A stretch of 64,000 nucleotides of DNA from CAZTTG01 sp964615935 (GCA_964615935.1 CAZTTG010000028.1:4236-68235); one strand, 5' to 3'; shown: positions 24,651 to 34,064, numbered from the stretch's first letter. Notes: generated by a model not told the origin, from the letters alone. Translations and numbers: made by a program.

Positions 24651-27116
24651 ATGGCAGCAAAGGAAGCGCAACCCACCTCGGCCAGGAGGGAGCCCGCGGG
24701 CCCCTCCTACACCGCCGATTCGATCACCGTCCTGGAGGGCCTGGAGGCCATCCGACGGCGCCCCGCCATGTACATCGGCGACACCGACGTGCGGGGCCTG
24801 CACCACCTGATCTGGGAGGTGGTGGACAACTCCATCGACGAGGTCCTGGCGGGCCGGGCCACCCGCTGCCACGTCATCCTCAAGAACGACGGCTCGGTGT
24901 CGGTGGAGGACGACGGCTGCGGGATACCGGTGGGCATGCACACCGGGGAGGGCATGCCGGCGGTGGAGCTGGTGCTGACCCGCATCCACGCCGGCGGCAA
25001 GTTCGACAGCAGCGCCTACAAGGTGTCCGGCGGGCTGCACGGGGTGGGGGTCTCCTGCGTCAACGCCCTGGCCGAGTGGCTGGAGGTGACCGTCCGCCAG
25101 GACGGCAAGATCCACCACATGCGCTTCGAGGGGGGCGCCAAGACCAAGGAGCTGGAGGTCATCGGCGAGAGCGACCGCACCGGGACGCTGGTGGTCTACA
25201 AGCCCGACTCCCGGATCTTCCGCACCATCGAGCACGAGTGGGAGATCGTCAGCACCCGCCTGCGCGAGACGGCCTACCTGATGGGCTCCCTGGGTCTGAT
25301 CCTCGAGCTGGACGACGAGCGGACCGGACACAGCGAGCGCTTCGCCTTCCCCGAGGGGCTGAAGACCTTCATTCGGCACCTCAACAAGAACCGGGAGCCG
25401 GTGCACGAGGAGGTGATGTACTTCCGCCGCAACGTTCCCTCCCCCGAGACGCCCGGCAGCGAGTACATGGTCGAGCTGGCCATGCAGTACACCGACGGGT
25501 ACCAGGAGAACGTCTTCACCTTCGCCAACAACATCAAGACCCACGGCGGAGGCACCCATCTGGCGGGCTTCAAGGCGGCCGTCACGCGCACCCTCAACAG
25601 CTACGCCAGGAAGGAGAAGCTGGCCCGGGACGCCGAGAAGCTGCCCTCCGGCGACGACTTCCGCGAGGGCCTGACCGCCATCCTCTCGCTGCACGTGCCC
25701 GAGCCCCAGTTCGAGGGACAGACCAAGGACAAGCTGGGCAACCGCGAGGCCCAGGGCATCGTCGAGTCGGTGGTGGGGGAGGCCTTCGGCCGCTACCTGG
25801 AGGAGCACCCCCCGGTGGCCCGCTCCATCGTCCAGAAGGCGCTGCGCGCGCAGCAGGCGCGGGAGGCGGCGCGCAAGGCCCGCGACCTGGTGCGGCGCAA
25901 GTCGGCCCTGGCCAGCGGCAACCTGCCGGGCAAGCTGGCCGACTGCCAGAGCAAGGACCGGGAGGAGTCCGAGCTCTACCTGGTGGAGGGTGACTCGGCC
26001 GGCGGCTCGGCCAAGGAGGGCCGCGACCGCCGCTACCAGGCCATCCTGCCCCTGAAGGGCAAGATCCTGAACGTGGAGAAGGCCCGGCTGGACAAGATGC
26101 TGGCGCACTCGGAGATCCAGACCATCATCTCGGCCATGGGCTGCGGCATCGCCGAGGAGTTCGACCTGGAGAAGGTCCGCTACGGCAAGACCATCATCAT
26201 GACCGACGCGGACGTGGACGGCTCCCACATCCGCACCCTGCTCCTGACCTTCTTCTTCCGGCACATGCGGCCGCTCATCGAGGCCGGGATGCTCTACATC
26301 GCCCAGCCGCCGCTCTACAAGCTCAAGAACAAGCGGGAGGAGATCTACGTCGACAGCGACGAGGAGCTCCGGCGCGTCGTCTTCGAGCGCGGCCTGGGCT
26401 CGGTGCGCGTGCGCGACGAGAACGCCGATCGCGAGTGGAGTGGCGCCGAGCTGCAGGAGATGTGCCAGGAGCTGGGCCGCCTGGAGGATCTGGCCCGGCG
26501 GGCCGTTCCGCCCTGGACCCGCCTGGATCCTGACCAGGTGGTCGCCGGCTGGGACGGACAGCTCGTCCCCCACTACTGGGCCGAGGCCCAGGGGGTCGCC
26601 CATTTCTTCGGCACCAAGGAGGAGCTGGACGACTTCCTCGAGCTGCAGCAGGTGACCATCGGTCGCGAGCTCTCGATCCACGACGGCCCCGATTCGGGCG
26701 TGCCGCGCGACAAGGCGCACGTGCTGGTGGCCCGGCTACCCCACACCGGCAAGCTGGGGGAGGTGGTGCAGGCCCTGGAGGAGCGCGGGGTGGTGTGCCG
26801 TCACGGAGGGCGGTGGCGGGTGAGCCGGGAGAAGCAGCAGGAGGACTGCGAGAGCCTGCTCCAGCTCGCGGCGGCGGTGCGCCGCTGCGCCGAGGGGGAC
26901 TTCGAGGTCCAGCGCTACAAGGGTCTGGGCGAGATGAACCCCGACCAGCTGTGGGAGTCCACCATGGACCCCGAGCTGCGCAAGCTCTACCGGGTGCTGC
27001 TCGAGGACGAGCTCCGGGCCGACGAGATCTTCACCATCCTGATGAGCCCGGGCGTCGAGCCGCGGCGCATCTACATCGAGAAGCACGCCCTGGAGGCCCG
27101 AAACCTCGACATCTGA
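24651..27116 (+). CDS. gyrB: DNA gyrase subunit B
   Basis: An 821-residue type IIA topoisomerase subunit. The GHKL ATPase region has EVVDNSIDEVLAG, DDGCGIPVG and GGLHGVGVSCVNAL. The TOPRIM domain has EGDSAGGSA (near 446) and DADVDGSHI (near 519-524). The C-terminal part ends in YKGLGEMNPDQLWESTMDP and RRIYIEKHALEARNLDI. A TOPRIM insertion of about 170 residues, as in E. coli GyrB, explains the length over 800. It introduces negative supercoils with GyrA, whose gene is not in this window. Confidence 0.98.
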   Translation: MAAKEAQPTSARREPAGPSYTADSITVLEGLEAIRRRPAMYIGDTDVRGLHHLIWEVVDNSIDEVLAGRATRCHVILKNDGSVSVEDDGCGIPVGMHTGEGMPAVELVLTRIHAGGKFDSSAYKVSGGLHGVGVSCVNALAEWLEVTVRQDGKIHHMRFEGGAKTKELEVIGESDRTGTLVVYKPDSRIFRTIEHEWEIVSTRLRETAYLMGSLGLILELDDERTGHSERFAFPEGLKTFIRHLNKNREPVHEEVMYFRRNVPSPETPGSEYMVELAMQYTDGYQENVFTFANNIKTHGGGTHLAGFKAAVTRTLNSYARKEKLARDAEKLPSGDDFREGLTAILSLHVPEPQFEGQTKDKLGNREAQGIVESVVGEAFGRYLEEHPPVARSIVQKALRAQQAREAARKARDLVRRKSALASGNLPGKLADCQSKDREESELYLVEGDSAGGSAKEGRDRRYQAILPLKGKILNVEKARLDKMLAHSEIQTIISAMGCGIAEEFDLEKVRYGKTIIMTDADVDGSHIRTLLLTFFFRHMRPLIEAGMLYIAQPPLYKLKNKREEIYVDSDEELRRVVFERGLGSVRVRDENADREWSGAELQEMCQELGRLEDLARRAVPPWTRLDPDQVVAGWDGQLVPHYWAEAQGVAHFFGTKEELDDFLELQQVTIGRELSIHDGPDSGVPRDKAHVLVARLPHTGKLGEVVQALEERGVVCRHGGRWRVSREKQQEDCESLLQLAAAVRRCAEGDFEVQRYKGLGEMNPDQLWESTMDPELRKLYRVLLEDELRADEIFTILMSPGVEPRRIYIEKHALEARNLDI

Positions 27117-27161
27117 GGCCCCGGACCCCGATCGGGGATCGCCTCCAGTCGCCCCGGGGCC
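27117..27161 (+). terminator. GC-rich inverted repeats after gyrB
   Basis: Immediately after the gyrB stop, GGCCCCGG (27117-27124) can pair with CCGGGGCC (27154-27161), and the palindrome CCCCGATCGGGG (27126-27137) lies within. There is no run of T, so if it terminates transcription it is not a textbook intrinsic terminator. Confidence 0.4.
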
Positions 27162-27181
27162 GGGCTCGATAAGGCACCGCG

Positions 27182-27200
27182 GTGGAGGCCTGGCCTCCAC
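27182..27200. repeat. 19-base palindrome upstream of the MshEN gene
   Basis: GTGGAGGCC T GGCCTCCAC is a perfect inverted repeat with a one-base centre, ending 18 bases before the TTG start at 27219. It could be an operator for a dimeric regulator, or a hairpin that ends the gyrB message or influences translation of the next gene. Confidence 0.5.
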
Positions 27201-27218
27201 GCTCCCCCTCGGTGCCCC

Positions 27219-27830
27219 TTGAAGAACAGCCAGAGACTCGATTACGCCGGACTGGCCGAGATCCTGTCCGAGCGCGGCCTGGTCGATCCCCAGCGGCTGG
27301 CCAGAGCCCTGCAGACCAGCCAGGAAGACGGAACGCCCTTCCCCGAGACCCTGGTCCTGGAGGACCTCCTGCAGGACTGGGAGCTCTCCCGCCTAGTGTG
27401 CGAGCTCTTCGCGCTGCCCTTCCTGCCGGTCGACGTCCACCCGCCCCTCAAGGGGGCGCTGGAGGTGGTCGACCGTGACTTCGTCCGCACCCATCGGCTG
27501 ATCCCCGTCGAACAGCACGGCTCGCTGCTCACGGTCTGCATGCCGGCCCTGGTGCCGGCCGAGACCCTGGGCTTGCTCTCGGCCCAGATCGACCTGCACG
27601 TCGTGCCGGTGGTGGGGACGGTGCGCGGCAACCTGAGCTGGATCGATGACAGCCTCCCCGTCGAGGCCCCCTCTTCGGCCCTGCCCGCCGGATCGGCGAT
27701 CGAGGAGCCGGGCTGGGGCGAGGTCTTCGACGCCGGCGAGGCCGCGGTGCAGCTCGACCTGAACTCCGACGCCGAGCCGGGCGGGGCCGAGGTGATCCTG
27801 CCCGAGCTGCCCGATCTCCCCGAGCTGTAG
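27219..27830 (+). CDS. stand-alone MshEN (GspE N-terminal) domain protein
   Basis: A 203-residue protein from TTG 27219 (MKNSQRLDYAGLAEILSERG). Residues 8 to about 140 match the MshEN/type II secretion E N-terminal domain (RGLVDPQRLARALQ, LFALPFLPVDV, HRLIPVEQHGSLLTVCM). In full-length relatives this domain precedes an ATPase and can bind cyclic di-GMP. Here no ATPase follows, and the last 60 residues are an acidic, Pro-rich tail. It may be a sensor or adaptor. No good ribosome site is visible before the TTG, so the exact start is uncertain. Confidence 0.8.
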   Translation: MKNSQRLDYAGLAEILSERGLVDPQRLARALQTSQEDGTPFPETLVLEDLLQDWELSRLVCELFALPFLPVDVHPPLKGALEVVDRDFVRTHRLIPVEQHGSLLTVCMPALVPAETLGLLSAQIDLHVVPVVGTVRGNLSWIDDSLPVEAPSSALPAGSAIEEPGWGEVFDAGEAAVQLDLNSDAEPGGAEVILPELPDLPEL

Positions 27831-27842
27831 CGAGGCTTCGCC

Positions 27843-28370
27843 TCAGCCCCTCTTCTCGGTGGGATCCCCCTCGTCCGGGGGCGCCTCCGCCTCGCCCGTG
27901 GCGGGCTCCTCCTCGCCGCCGCCCTCGGAGCCCGACTCGATCCCCTCCGACTCCGTCGAGTCCTCATCGGGGCGGGTCGTGCGCGTCTCCACGGCGGTGT
28001 CGTAGGGCAGGCCGTCGGGCACGGGCTCGCCGCCGTCCGTCGAGAGGCTCCCGGCCTCGCCGACCTCCTCGCGGGTCTCCTCGTCCAGACCGGCCCGCTC
28101 GAGCAGCCGCTCCTTGACCGCCTGACGCAGGCCGCGACCGCCGGTGGCCTTGTTCAGGGAGGAGCGCACCGAGCGCTGGGCGTCGAAGATCTCCCGATCG
28201 ATGCCGGTCTCGCGGCGGAGGACGCTCAGGGACCGCCGCAGCTTCTGGACCGTGCCCGCCACCTGGCCCGCCACCTCGGGCAGGTTCCGCCCGAAGACCA
28301 GGATCGCCACGATGCCGATGGCGATCAGCTCGCCGGTGCTGAAGCTCAGGAAGGCCAGCATGGGCCCCAC
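27843..28370 (-). CDS. Sec-independent translocase protein TatA/TatB family
   Basis: A 175-residue protein from GTG 28370 (or ATG 28361). The N-terminal membrane helix (FSTGELIAIGIVAILVFG) is followed by the FGRNLPE motif and an amphipathic helix, as in TatA and TatB. The long C-terminus is acidic and probably disordered. Length and tail favour TatB. It takes part in exporting folded proteins with twin-arginine signals, and one such substrate is encoded at 52148. It follows the lpt fusion gene on the same strand by 22 bases. Confidence 0.88.
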   Translation of the reverse strand: MGPMLAFLSFSTGELIAIGIVAILVFGRNLPEVAGQVAGTVQKLRRSLSVLRRETGIDREIFDAQRSVRSSLNKATGGRGLRQAVKERLLERAGLDEETREEVGEAGSLSTDGGEPVPDGLPYDTAVETRTTRPDEDSTESEGIESGSEGGGEEEPATGEAEAPPDEGDPTEKRG

Positions 28371-28392
28371 ATGCTAGCTTCTGCGGGGGGAA

Positions 28393-31300
28393 TCAGCGCT
28401 CCAGGAGCCAGATCTCGTCCGGCTGGTACAGGAGCAGGGGCAGGATCTCGACGCGCAAGGAGGCCCCCTCGCCCAGGGTCTCCGACACCTCGATCCCGAC
28501 CAGAAAGTCGTGACCGAAGCGCCGCAGGGCGGCCGAGGCGTGCAGGCGCCCGTCGCCCCGCGTGGAGAGGGTCTGGCGGAGCTCCACCTCCCACTTGGGG
28601 GAGAGCCGGTAGCGGGTCTCCACCGAGGCCGCGTCGTAGAGGGGATCCCCGGCCAGGTCGCGGGCGCTGTGGTAGCCGAGCTCGAGCTGGAGGGGGTCCG
28701 AGAGCTGGAAGGCCACCAGGGAGCGGGAGTAGCTCGCCTCGCCCGAGTCGAGGTCGTAGCGGCCCTCGTGCAGGGCCCCGGTCGGGATGCCGGCCAGGTC
28801 GAAGCGGAAGCGGCTCAGGACCGAGAGGGGCTGCCAGCCATCCTGGAGTCCCTCGGGCAGGTCCCGGCCGTAGGTCTCGCGCAGCTCGGCGTCTGCGGCG
28901 GTCCGTCCGTCGGCCGCCACCCAGCGGGTGCGCAGGCCCAGGTCGAGGAAGTCGCCTCCCACGGGATCCTCGGCGCGATCGATGGGGACCGGGTCCCCCC
29001 CGCGGGAGGCGGTGGCGAGGTGGGAGCGCACGCCCAGGGTGGGGGCGACCTCGTGCCGGGCTCCGCCCTCGAAGATCCTCCAGAGGGTGGTCGAGAGCTC
29101 GAGCCCGCCCTCGAGCGCGGCGCGCAGGGGGGCGTGCTCGTCGGCCGCGGCGGCCTCGTCCCAGGCGGTGAGCCGACCCTCGAGGTGGGTCGTGGCGGTC
29201 AGGCCCGAGGAGCCCAGGGGGACCGGGGCCTCGAGGCGGTGCTGGGTGTCGAAGCGCATCAGCTCGCGCTCGCCCAGGCCGTCGGCGAAGGGGTCCGCCC
29301 AGCGCGGGTCCCCCTCGCGCCGCCGATACCAGCCGGCCCGCGTGCTGCCGGTGTAGAGCAGCGGGACTCCCTTCACCTGCGCGATCTGGTGCAGGCCCCG
29401 GTAGTGCCCCACCTCGGGCAGCTCCTCGACCTGGGTGCGGAAGTCGTCCAGCCGGACCTCGGCGCTCGCCCAGCTGTAGCGGTCACCCGCGGCCCGGCGC
29501 CAGTGCACGAAGGACTCCCTCTCCTCGAAGCGCAGGTACTCGCGCTCGAAGAACTCCGCCTGGACGCCGGCATCGGTCTGGTGGCTCACCACCAGGTCGA
29601 TCCACTCCGACGGGCCCAGGAGGTAGCGGCCGCGCAGGCGATACCAGGCCCGCAGGTCGCTGCGATCCTCGCGGTCCACCCGGAACAGGCCGCGGTCCCG
29701 GCCGCGGTCGTACACCCCGTCGATGCGCTGGCGCAGCCAGTAGCGCCCCCGCTCCTCCATGGTCGTCTCCACGCCCAGCGAGGGGCCGCGGTCGTCGAAC
29801 CAGGAGAGCGCCAGGACGTTCCTGCCGCGCAGCCTCCGCTTTCCGTCGCCCACCACCCGGTGGACGGCCTTGGCGATCGCCCCCAGCCGGAAGTCCAGCT
29901 CGACGCGGATGAAGAAGCCCAGGAGGGCCGAGCTCCCGAAGAGCCCGGGGCGGACGCCCAGCAGGCTCAGCTCGCCGGGATCGACCCGGAAGTCCTGGCG
30001 CATGGGGAACTGGATGGTCGGCAGGGGGATCCGCGGCAGCTGCTCGATCTGCAGGCCGTTGTCGCGGATCTGCACCTCCCAGTAGGGATCCTCCTCCTCC
30101 TCTCCCTCCTGGGGGGTGATGCGCAGGCCGCCGCTGCAGAGGCGGAAGTGGGGAGAGGCGAAGTCGCAGGTGGTGAGGGTCGCGCCGTCGGCCAGCAGGG
30201 ATCCATCGGCCGAGTGCCGCAGCCAGTCGACCTCGATCGAGAGGCGCCGGCCGGGGAAGCGCTCGCTCGGCATGTCGACCAGCAGGTTGGCCTTCTGCAG
30301 CCAGCCGTTCCCCAGGACCAGGTCCAGGTACAGCGCCTCCGCTCGCAGGCGCCGCTCGCCCGCCTGGAGGATCTCGATGTTCCCCTCCAGGTAGACCTCC
30401 CGCAGCCACTCGCGGACCTGGGAGCCCATCAGGCCTTCCAGCAGGCTGGGCATGGGCTCCAGCGGGGCCTCCTGCGGCTCCAGGGGAGGGTCGGGATCCG
30501 GCCCCTCCGCGGCGTCGAGAATGGGTCGGCTGAAGCGCGCCCAGCCCTGTGGATCGACCCACATCACCGCCCAGGCCGCGCGGGCCTCGGTGTCTCCCAG
30601 GACGATCACCGGCTCGCGCACCGCCTGCAGGACCTGGTCGTCCTCTACCACGGGCTCCATCGAGGCGAAGCTCATCGACCACGCCTGCTCCTCGCCCGCG
30701 CCGGTTGAGAGTCGCTGTGCTCCGGCCTGGGGCCGGGTGCGCAGCGTTCCGCGGTCGGCGCGCAGGAGCCCGCTGCGGGCGTCCCACTCGAAGCGGCTCG
30801 ACTCGCCCGCCGAGCGCGGGGTGAAGATGCGCGCCGGCGCGCCCCGGGCGATGACGCGCTCGTGCACGCGATCGGCGAGCAGGGTCTGGCCGCGCAGCTC
30901 CACCTGGTCGCCCAGCCGGGCGACGAAGCCCCCCCAGACCAGGAGCTCGCGCAGGACACCCGGGCCCTTCCCCCCCTCGTCCTCGCCCCAGCAGCAGATC
31001 CTCGCGTCGGGGGCATCCAGCGACCAGATCTCGCCGCGCTCACCGAGGCTGGCCAGGAAGACGCCCTGGCCGAGCAGGATGGTGCGCCGGTCCCACACGG
31101 CGCTGCCCGCCACGGCCCGCATGGTGGAGGCCGCCTCTCCGCTCGAGGCCGGGCCCAGGGGCATGACCACCCCGCGAGCCTCGAGGTCGATGCCCTGGGC
31201 GGCGACCATGCCCTCGCAGAAGTCGAGGCGGTCGGCGGTCAGCTCGAAGTCGATCCCCTCGCCCCGCACGCTCCCCTCGACCCGCACGCGCTCGCCCTCG

Positions 31301-33504
31301 GGAGCGCGCAGCTGCCCGTTGCCGCGGGCATCCACGCTGAGGGCCTGCCCCCGGGCCGACACCGAGAGGTCGCCCCGGACGTCGACGGCCACGTCCCCGC
31401 GCGCGAAGAGCAGGCGCGGCTCGATCTCCTCGAAGCCCGCCGGCACCTCCGCCGCCGCGCCCTCGGCGGCGGCGGTCGCGCGCAGCCAGTCGGCCTCCAC
31501 CTCGAGGGCGCGCGGCCCGCCCTCCCCGGAGCCGCCCCCCCCGAGCCGCGCCCAGGCCGGGCCGTCGGCTTCCAGCACCAGCTCGCCCGTCCGGGGCGCC
31601 GGCCCGCCCTCATCGGAACCGGCCTCACCCACCTCCGGTGCCGGCATCCGGCGCTGGGCCCGGATGGTGCGCCCCCGCAGCTCCAGGCGGCGGCCCGAGA
31701 GCAGCACGCTGCCGCTCGCCTCGCCCGAGGCGATCACGACGTCCGGGAGCGCCTCGATCCGCAGCGCCTGGAGGTGGCCTTCGGGCAAGTCCAGGCGAGC
31801 GGGCCGGTCCCGGCTCCCCTCCAGCCGGGCCCGATCGCCCCCGAAGGAGATCAGGCGCTGGCAGCTGGCGCGGCCGCGGGCGTCGATCAGGCTCACCCCT
31901 CCCTCGGCGGTGAAGGAGCGGTCGGCGGTGTCGAGATCCCGGAGCTCGTCGGCCCGCGCCTTCAGGCCTCCCTCGCCCGTGACGGTGATCTCCACCCCGC
32001 TCGCGTGGGGAACGCGCACCAGGTCCGGGGCGCGCAGGAGGGTGATCTCGTCGCGGGCCGTGACGGCGATCTCGCCCCCGTCCTCGAGCGGTCCCTCGAG
32101 CCGGGCCGGCCCCCCGACGAGCAGGCGCAGGAAGGCCGGCCCGTCCCCTTCGGGGGGAGGGGGGGCCGCGTCGAGCTCTCGTCCGGTGAGGCTCCAGCCC
32201 CCCACGTTTCCCGCGATCCCGCCCGTGGCCAGGATCCCCGACAGCTCGCCGGCGGGGGTGCGCCGGCCGCGGAGGCGGCCGCGCGCCGTCAGGCGGCCGT
32301 CCAGCTCCGGCAGGAGCAGCTCGATCGGGCCCTGGAAGTCGAAGGCCTCGCCGCCCTCGAGCTCGACCTGCAGGGGTCCCCGTCCGCTGGCGGTCAGGAG
32401 GATCGGCTGCTGGCCCTCGGGGAGCGCGACACCCAGCTCCTGCGCCGGAGCCCCGCTCAGGTGCAGCTCCACCCGCGGCCGCTCCTCGAGCAGCGCGCGC
32501 AGGGGGCGCCCGTTGGGATCGAACTCCAGGGTCGCCCGGCCGCCGAGGTAGGTGTCCCCGTCGAGGTCGATGGCCGCCTGGCCCGAGAGGGTCGCCTCGG
32601 AGGGCACCAGGCCCCGCCCTCCGCGTCCGTCCTCGATCAGCCGCCCGATCAGGCCCAGGCTGTGGCCCTGGAGGACCAGCCGGCGGTCGCCCAGGAGCTC
32701 GAGCCGGGCCCCGTCCAGCGCCTCGAGCTCCACCCAGTCCTCGCCCAGATCGGGGCGGTTCCACAGCCGCAGGCGGCGCTCTGCATCGACCCGCACCTCC
32801 TTCCACGGGTCGCCCGCGACCGCCAGCAGATCGAGGGCGACGTGCGCCTCTCGGCCGAGGGTCAGGCGCAGCTCGGCCCGGTCGAGCCGCAGCCCGGTGG
32901 CGCTCGCCGAGAGCCCCCGGCCCTCGATCTGGACGGGATCGTCGGAGAGCAGGAGCTCCGAGGAGAGCGAGCCCACCAGGGAGGGGATCCGGATCGACAG
33001 GGGCGCGAAGGGCCAATCCTCCTCGAGCCCCAGGACGACCCGCTCGAAGTCCATGGGATAGTCGGGATCGAAGCGGCCGTCCTCCACCAGCAGGCGCCCC
33101 CGGCCCCGGGCGGACTCGAGGCGCGCGGAGAGCTCTCCGCTCTCCTCGCTGTAGATCTCGGCCTCGACCTCGTGCAGCTCCAGGATCGCGTCTTCCTCCT
33201 GGTCGACGTCGGCGCTGCGGATCCGGTACTGGACGCGGCCGTCCGACTCGCGTCGGCGGATGAGGTCGAGGGGGCCGTCGACGCGGACCCGGACGTTCTG
33301 GGCCGAGCGGAGGGGATCCCTCTCGTCCCCGCGTCCCTCGGGCACGACCGGCACGTCGGCGAACTCCCGCTCGGGCGCGTCGGCCTGCTCGCCGACCGGG
33401 CCCGGCCCGACCTCCGAGGGGGTCGTCGGGCGGCGGGCCTGCAGCCACAGCAGGAGCGCCAGACCTCCCCCGAAGATCAGCGCGAACAGGACGAGCTTCC
33501 TCAT
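28393..33504 (-). CDS. giant LPS-transport protein: LptC-, LptA- and LptD-like regions in one chain
   Basis: A single frame of 1,703 residues with no break. Residues 4-22 are a membrane anchor followed by a Pro/Glu-rich linker. About 65-200 resembles the LptC jellyroll (RSAQNVRVRVDGPLDLI; LELHEVEAEIYSEESGEL). Several OstA/LptA-like beta-rich stretches follow to about 1000 (VELRGQTLLADRVHERVIARG; LREVYLEGNIEILQAGERR). Residues about 1100-1150 match the start of LptD, including TTCDFASPHFRLCSGGLRI. The last 530 residues read as an outer-membrane beta-barrel (HEVAPTLGVRSHL), without cysteines. It overlaps kdsC by four bases and is preceded by kdsD, the order seen in E. coli kdsD-kdsC-lptC-lptA. 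LptB, F and G are not in the window. Family assignment of the two ends is good; the middle is less certain. Confidence 0.82.
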   Translation of the reverse strand: MRKLVLFALIFGGGLALLLWLQARRPTTPSEVGPGPVGEQADAPEREFADVPVVPEGRGDERDPLRSAQNVRVRVDGPLDLIRRRESDGRVQYRIRSADVDQEEDAILELHEVEAEIYSEESGELSARLESARGRGRLLVEDGRFDPDYPMDFERVVLGLEEDWPFAPLSIRIPSLVGSLSSELLLSDDPVQIEGRGLSASATGLRLDRAELRLTLGREAHVALDLLAVAGDPWKEVRVDAERRLRLWNRPDLGEDWVELEALDGARLELLGDRRLVLQGHSLGLIGRLIEDGRGGRGLVPSEATLSGQAAIDLDGDTYLGGRATLEFDPNGRPLRALLEERPRVELHLSGAPAQELGVALPEGQQPILLTASGRGPLQVELEGGEAFDFQGPIELLLPELDGRLTARGRLRGRRTPAGELSGILATGGIAGNVGGWSLTGRELDAAPPPPEGDGPAFLRLLVGGPARLEGPLEDGGEIAVTARDEITLLRAPDLVRVPHASGVEITVTGEGGLKARADELRDLDTADRSFTAEGGVSLIDARGRASCQRLISFGGDRARLEGSRDRPARLDLPEGHLQALRIEALPDVVIASGEASGSVLLSGRRLELRGRTIRAQRRMPAPEVGEAGSDEGGPAPRTGELVLEADGPAWARLGGGGSGEGGPRALEVEADWLRATAAAEGAAAEVPAGFEEIEPRLLFARGDVAVDVRGDLSVSARGQALSVDARGNGQLRAPEGERVRVEGSVRGEGIDFELTADRLDFCEGMVAAQGIDLEARGVVMPLGPASSGEAASTMRAVAGSAVWDRRTILLGQGVFLASLGERGEIWSLDAPDARICCWGEDEGGKGPGVLRELLVWGGFVARLGDQVELRGQTLLADRVHERVIARGAPARIFTPRSAGESSRFEWDARSGLLRADRGTLRTRPQAGAQRLSTGAGEEQAWSMSFASMEPVVEDDQVLQAVREPVIVLGDTEARAAWAVMWVDPQGWARFSRPILDAAEGPDPDPPLEPQEAPLEPMPSLLEGLMGSQVREWLREVYLEGNIEILQAGERRLRAEALYLDLVLGNGWLQKANLLVDMPSERFPGRRLSIEVDWLRHSADGSLLADGATLTTCDFASPHFRLCSGGLRITPQEGEEEEDPYWEVQIRDNGLQIEQLPRIPLPTIQFPMRQDFRVDPGELSLLGVRPGLFGSSALLGFFIRVELDFRLGAIAKAVHRVVGDGKRRLRGRNVLALSWFDDRGPSLGVETTMEERGRYWLRQRIDGVYDRGRDRGLFRVDREDRSDLRAWYRLRGRYLLGPSEWIDLVVSHQTDAGVQAEFFEREYLRFEERESFVHWRRAAGDRYSWASAEVRLDDFRTQVEELPEVGHYRGLHQIAQVKGVPLLYTGSTRAGWYRRREGDPRWADPFADGLGERELMRFDTQHRLEAPVPLGSSGLTATTHLEGRLTAWDEAAAADEHAPLRAALEGGLELSTTLWRIFEGGARHEVAPTLGVRSHLATASRGGDPVPIDRAEDPVGGDFLDLGLRTRWVAADGRTAADAELRETYGRDLPEGLQDGWQPLSVLSRFRFDLAGIPTGALHEGRYDLDSGEASYSRSLVAFQLSDPLQLELGYHSARDLAGDPLYDAASVETRYRLSPKWEVELRQTLSTRGDGRLHASAALRRFGHDFLVGIEVSETLGEGASLRVEILPLLLYQPDEIWLLER

Positions 33505-34064
33505 GCGCCGGCGCCGTCGGCCCCGCGGGGGGCGTCGAAAGGCGCCAGCCCCTGGGCGCGCAGGAGGAGCTCGGCGAGCTCGCGCACCGCCCCCCGGCCG
33601 CCGAAGGCGCGGGTGACGAGGTCGGCCCGCGCGAGGAGCTCGGGCCGCGCGTTCGCCGGGGCGGCGAAGAAGGCCGCGCGCTCGGCCAGGGCCAGATCCG
33701 GCAGGTCGTCACCCATGGCGGCGGTCTCCTCCACGGGCACCCCCAGCCGCTCCTGGAGGGAGCGCAGGACCGCGTCCTTGGGGCCCGCGCACTCGAGGTG
33801 GAGCTCCTCGACGCCGAGCTCCCGCGCCCGGCGCTCGGTGGCCTTCGATCCCCGCCCGCTGATCCAGGCCGTCGGGATCCCCGCCCGTCGGAGCCACTCG
33901 AGGCCCTGCCCGTCGTGGGCGCAGAAGGCCTGGATCTCGGCTCCCGCGTCGGTGTAGGTCACCCGCCCGTCGGTCAGCACGCCATCGACGTCCAGCACCA
34001 GGAGTCGGACCCGGCGCAGGCGCTCGAGGATTCGCGGGGAGGGGCGTCCGGTTTCCTGGGACAT
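33501..34064 (-). CDS. kdsC: 3-deoxy-D-manno-octulosonate 8-phosphate phosphatase
   Basis: A 187-residue HAD phosphatase that makes Kdo from Kdo-8-phosphate for LPS core synthesis. Motif I is LLVLDVDGVLTDGRV (Asp25 and Asp27). AFCAHDGQGLEWLRRAGI, WISGRGSKATERRARELGV and MGDDLPDLALAERA are the other conserved KdsC blocks. The small C-less cap and the length fit the family. It starts on the kdsD stop (TGATG, one-base overlap) and its stop overlaps the start of the lpt fusion gene, so three proteins of the LPS pathway are coupled. Confidence 0.95.
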   Translation of the reverse strand: MSQETGRPSPRILERLRRVRLLVLDVDGVLTDGRVTYTDAGAEIQAFCAHDGQGLEWLRRAGIPTAWISGRGSKATERRARELGVEELHLECAGPKDAVLRSLQERLGVPVEETAAMGDDLPDLALAERAAFFAAPANARPELLARADLVTRAFGGRGAVRELAELLLRAQGLAPFDAPRGADGAGA

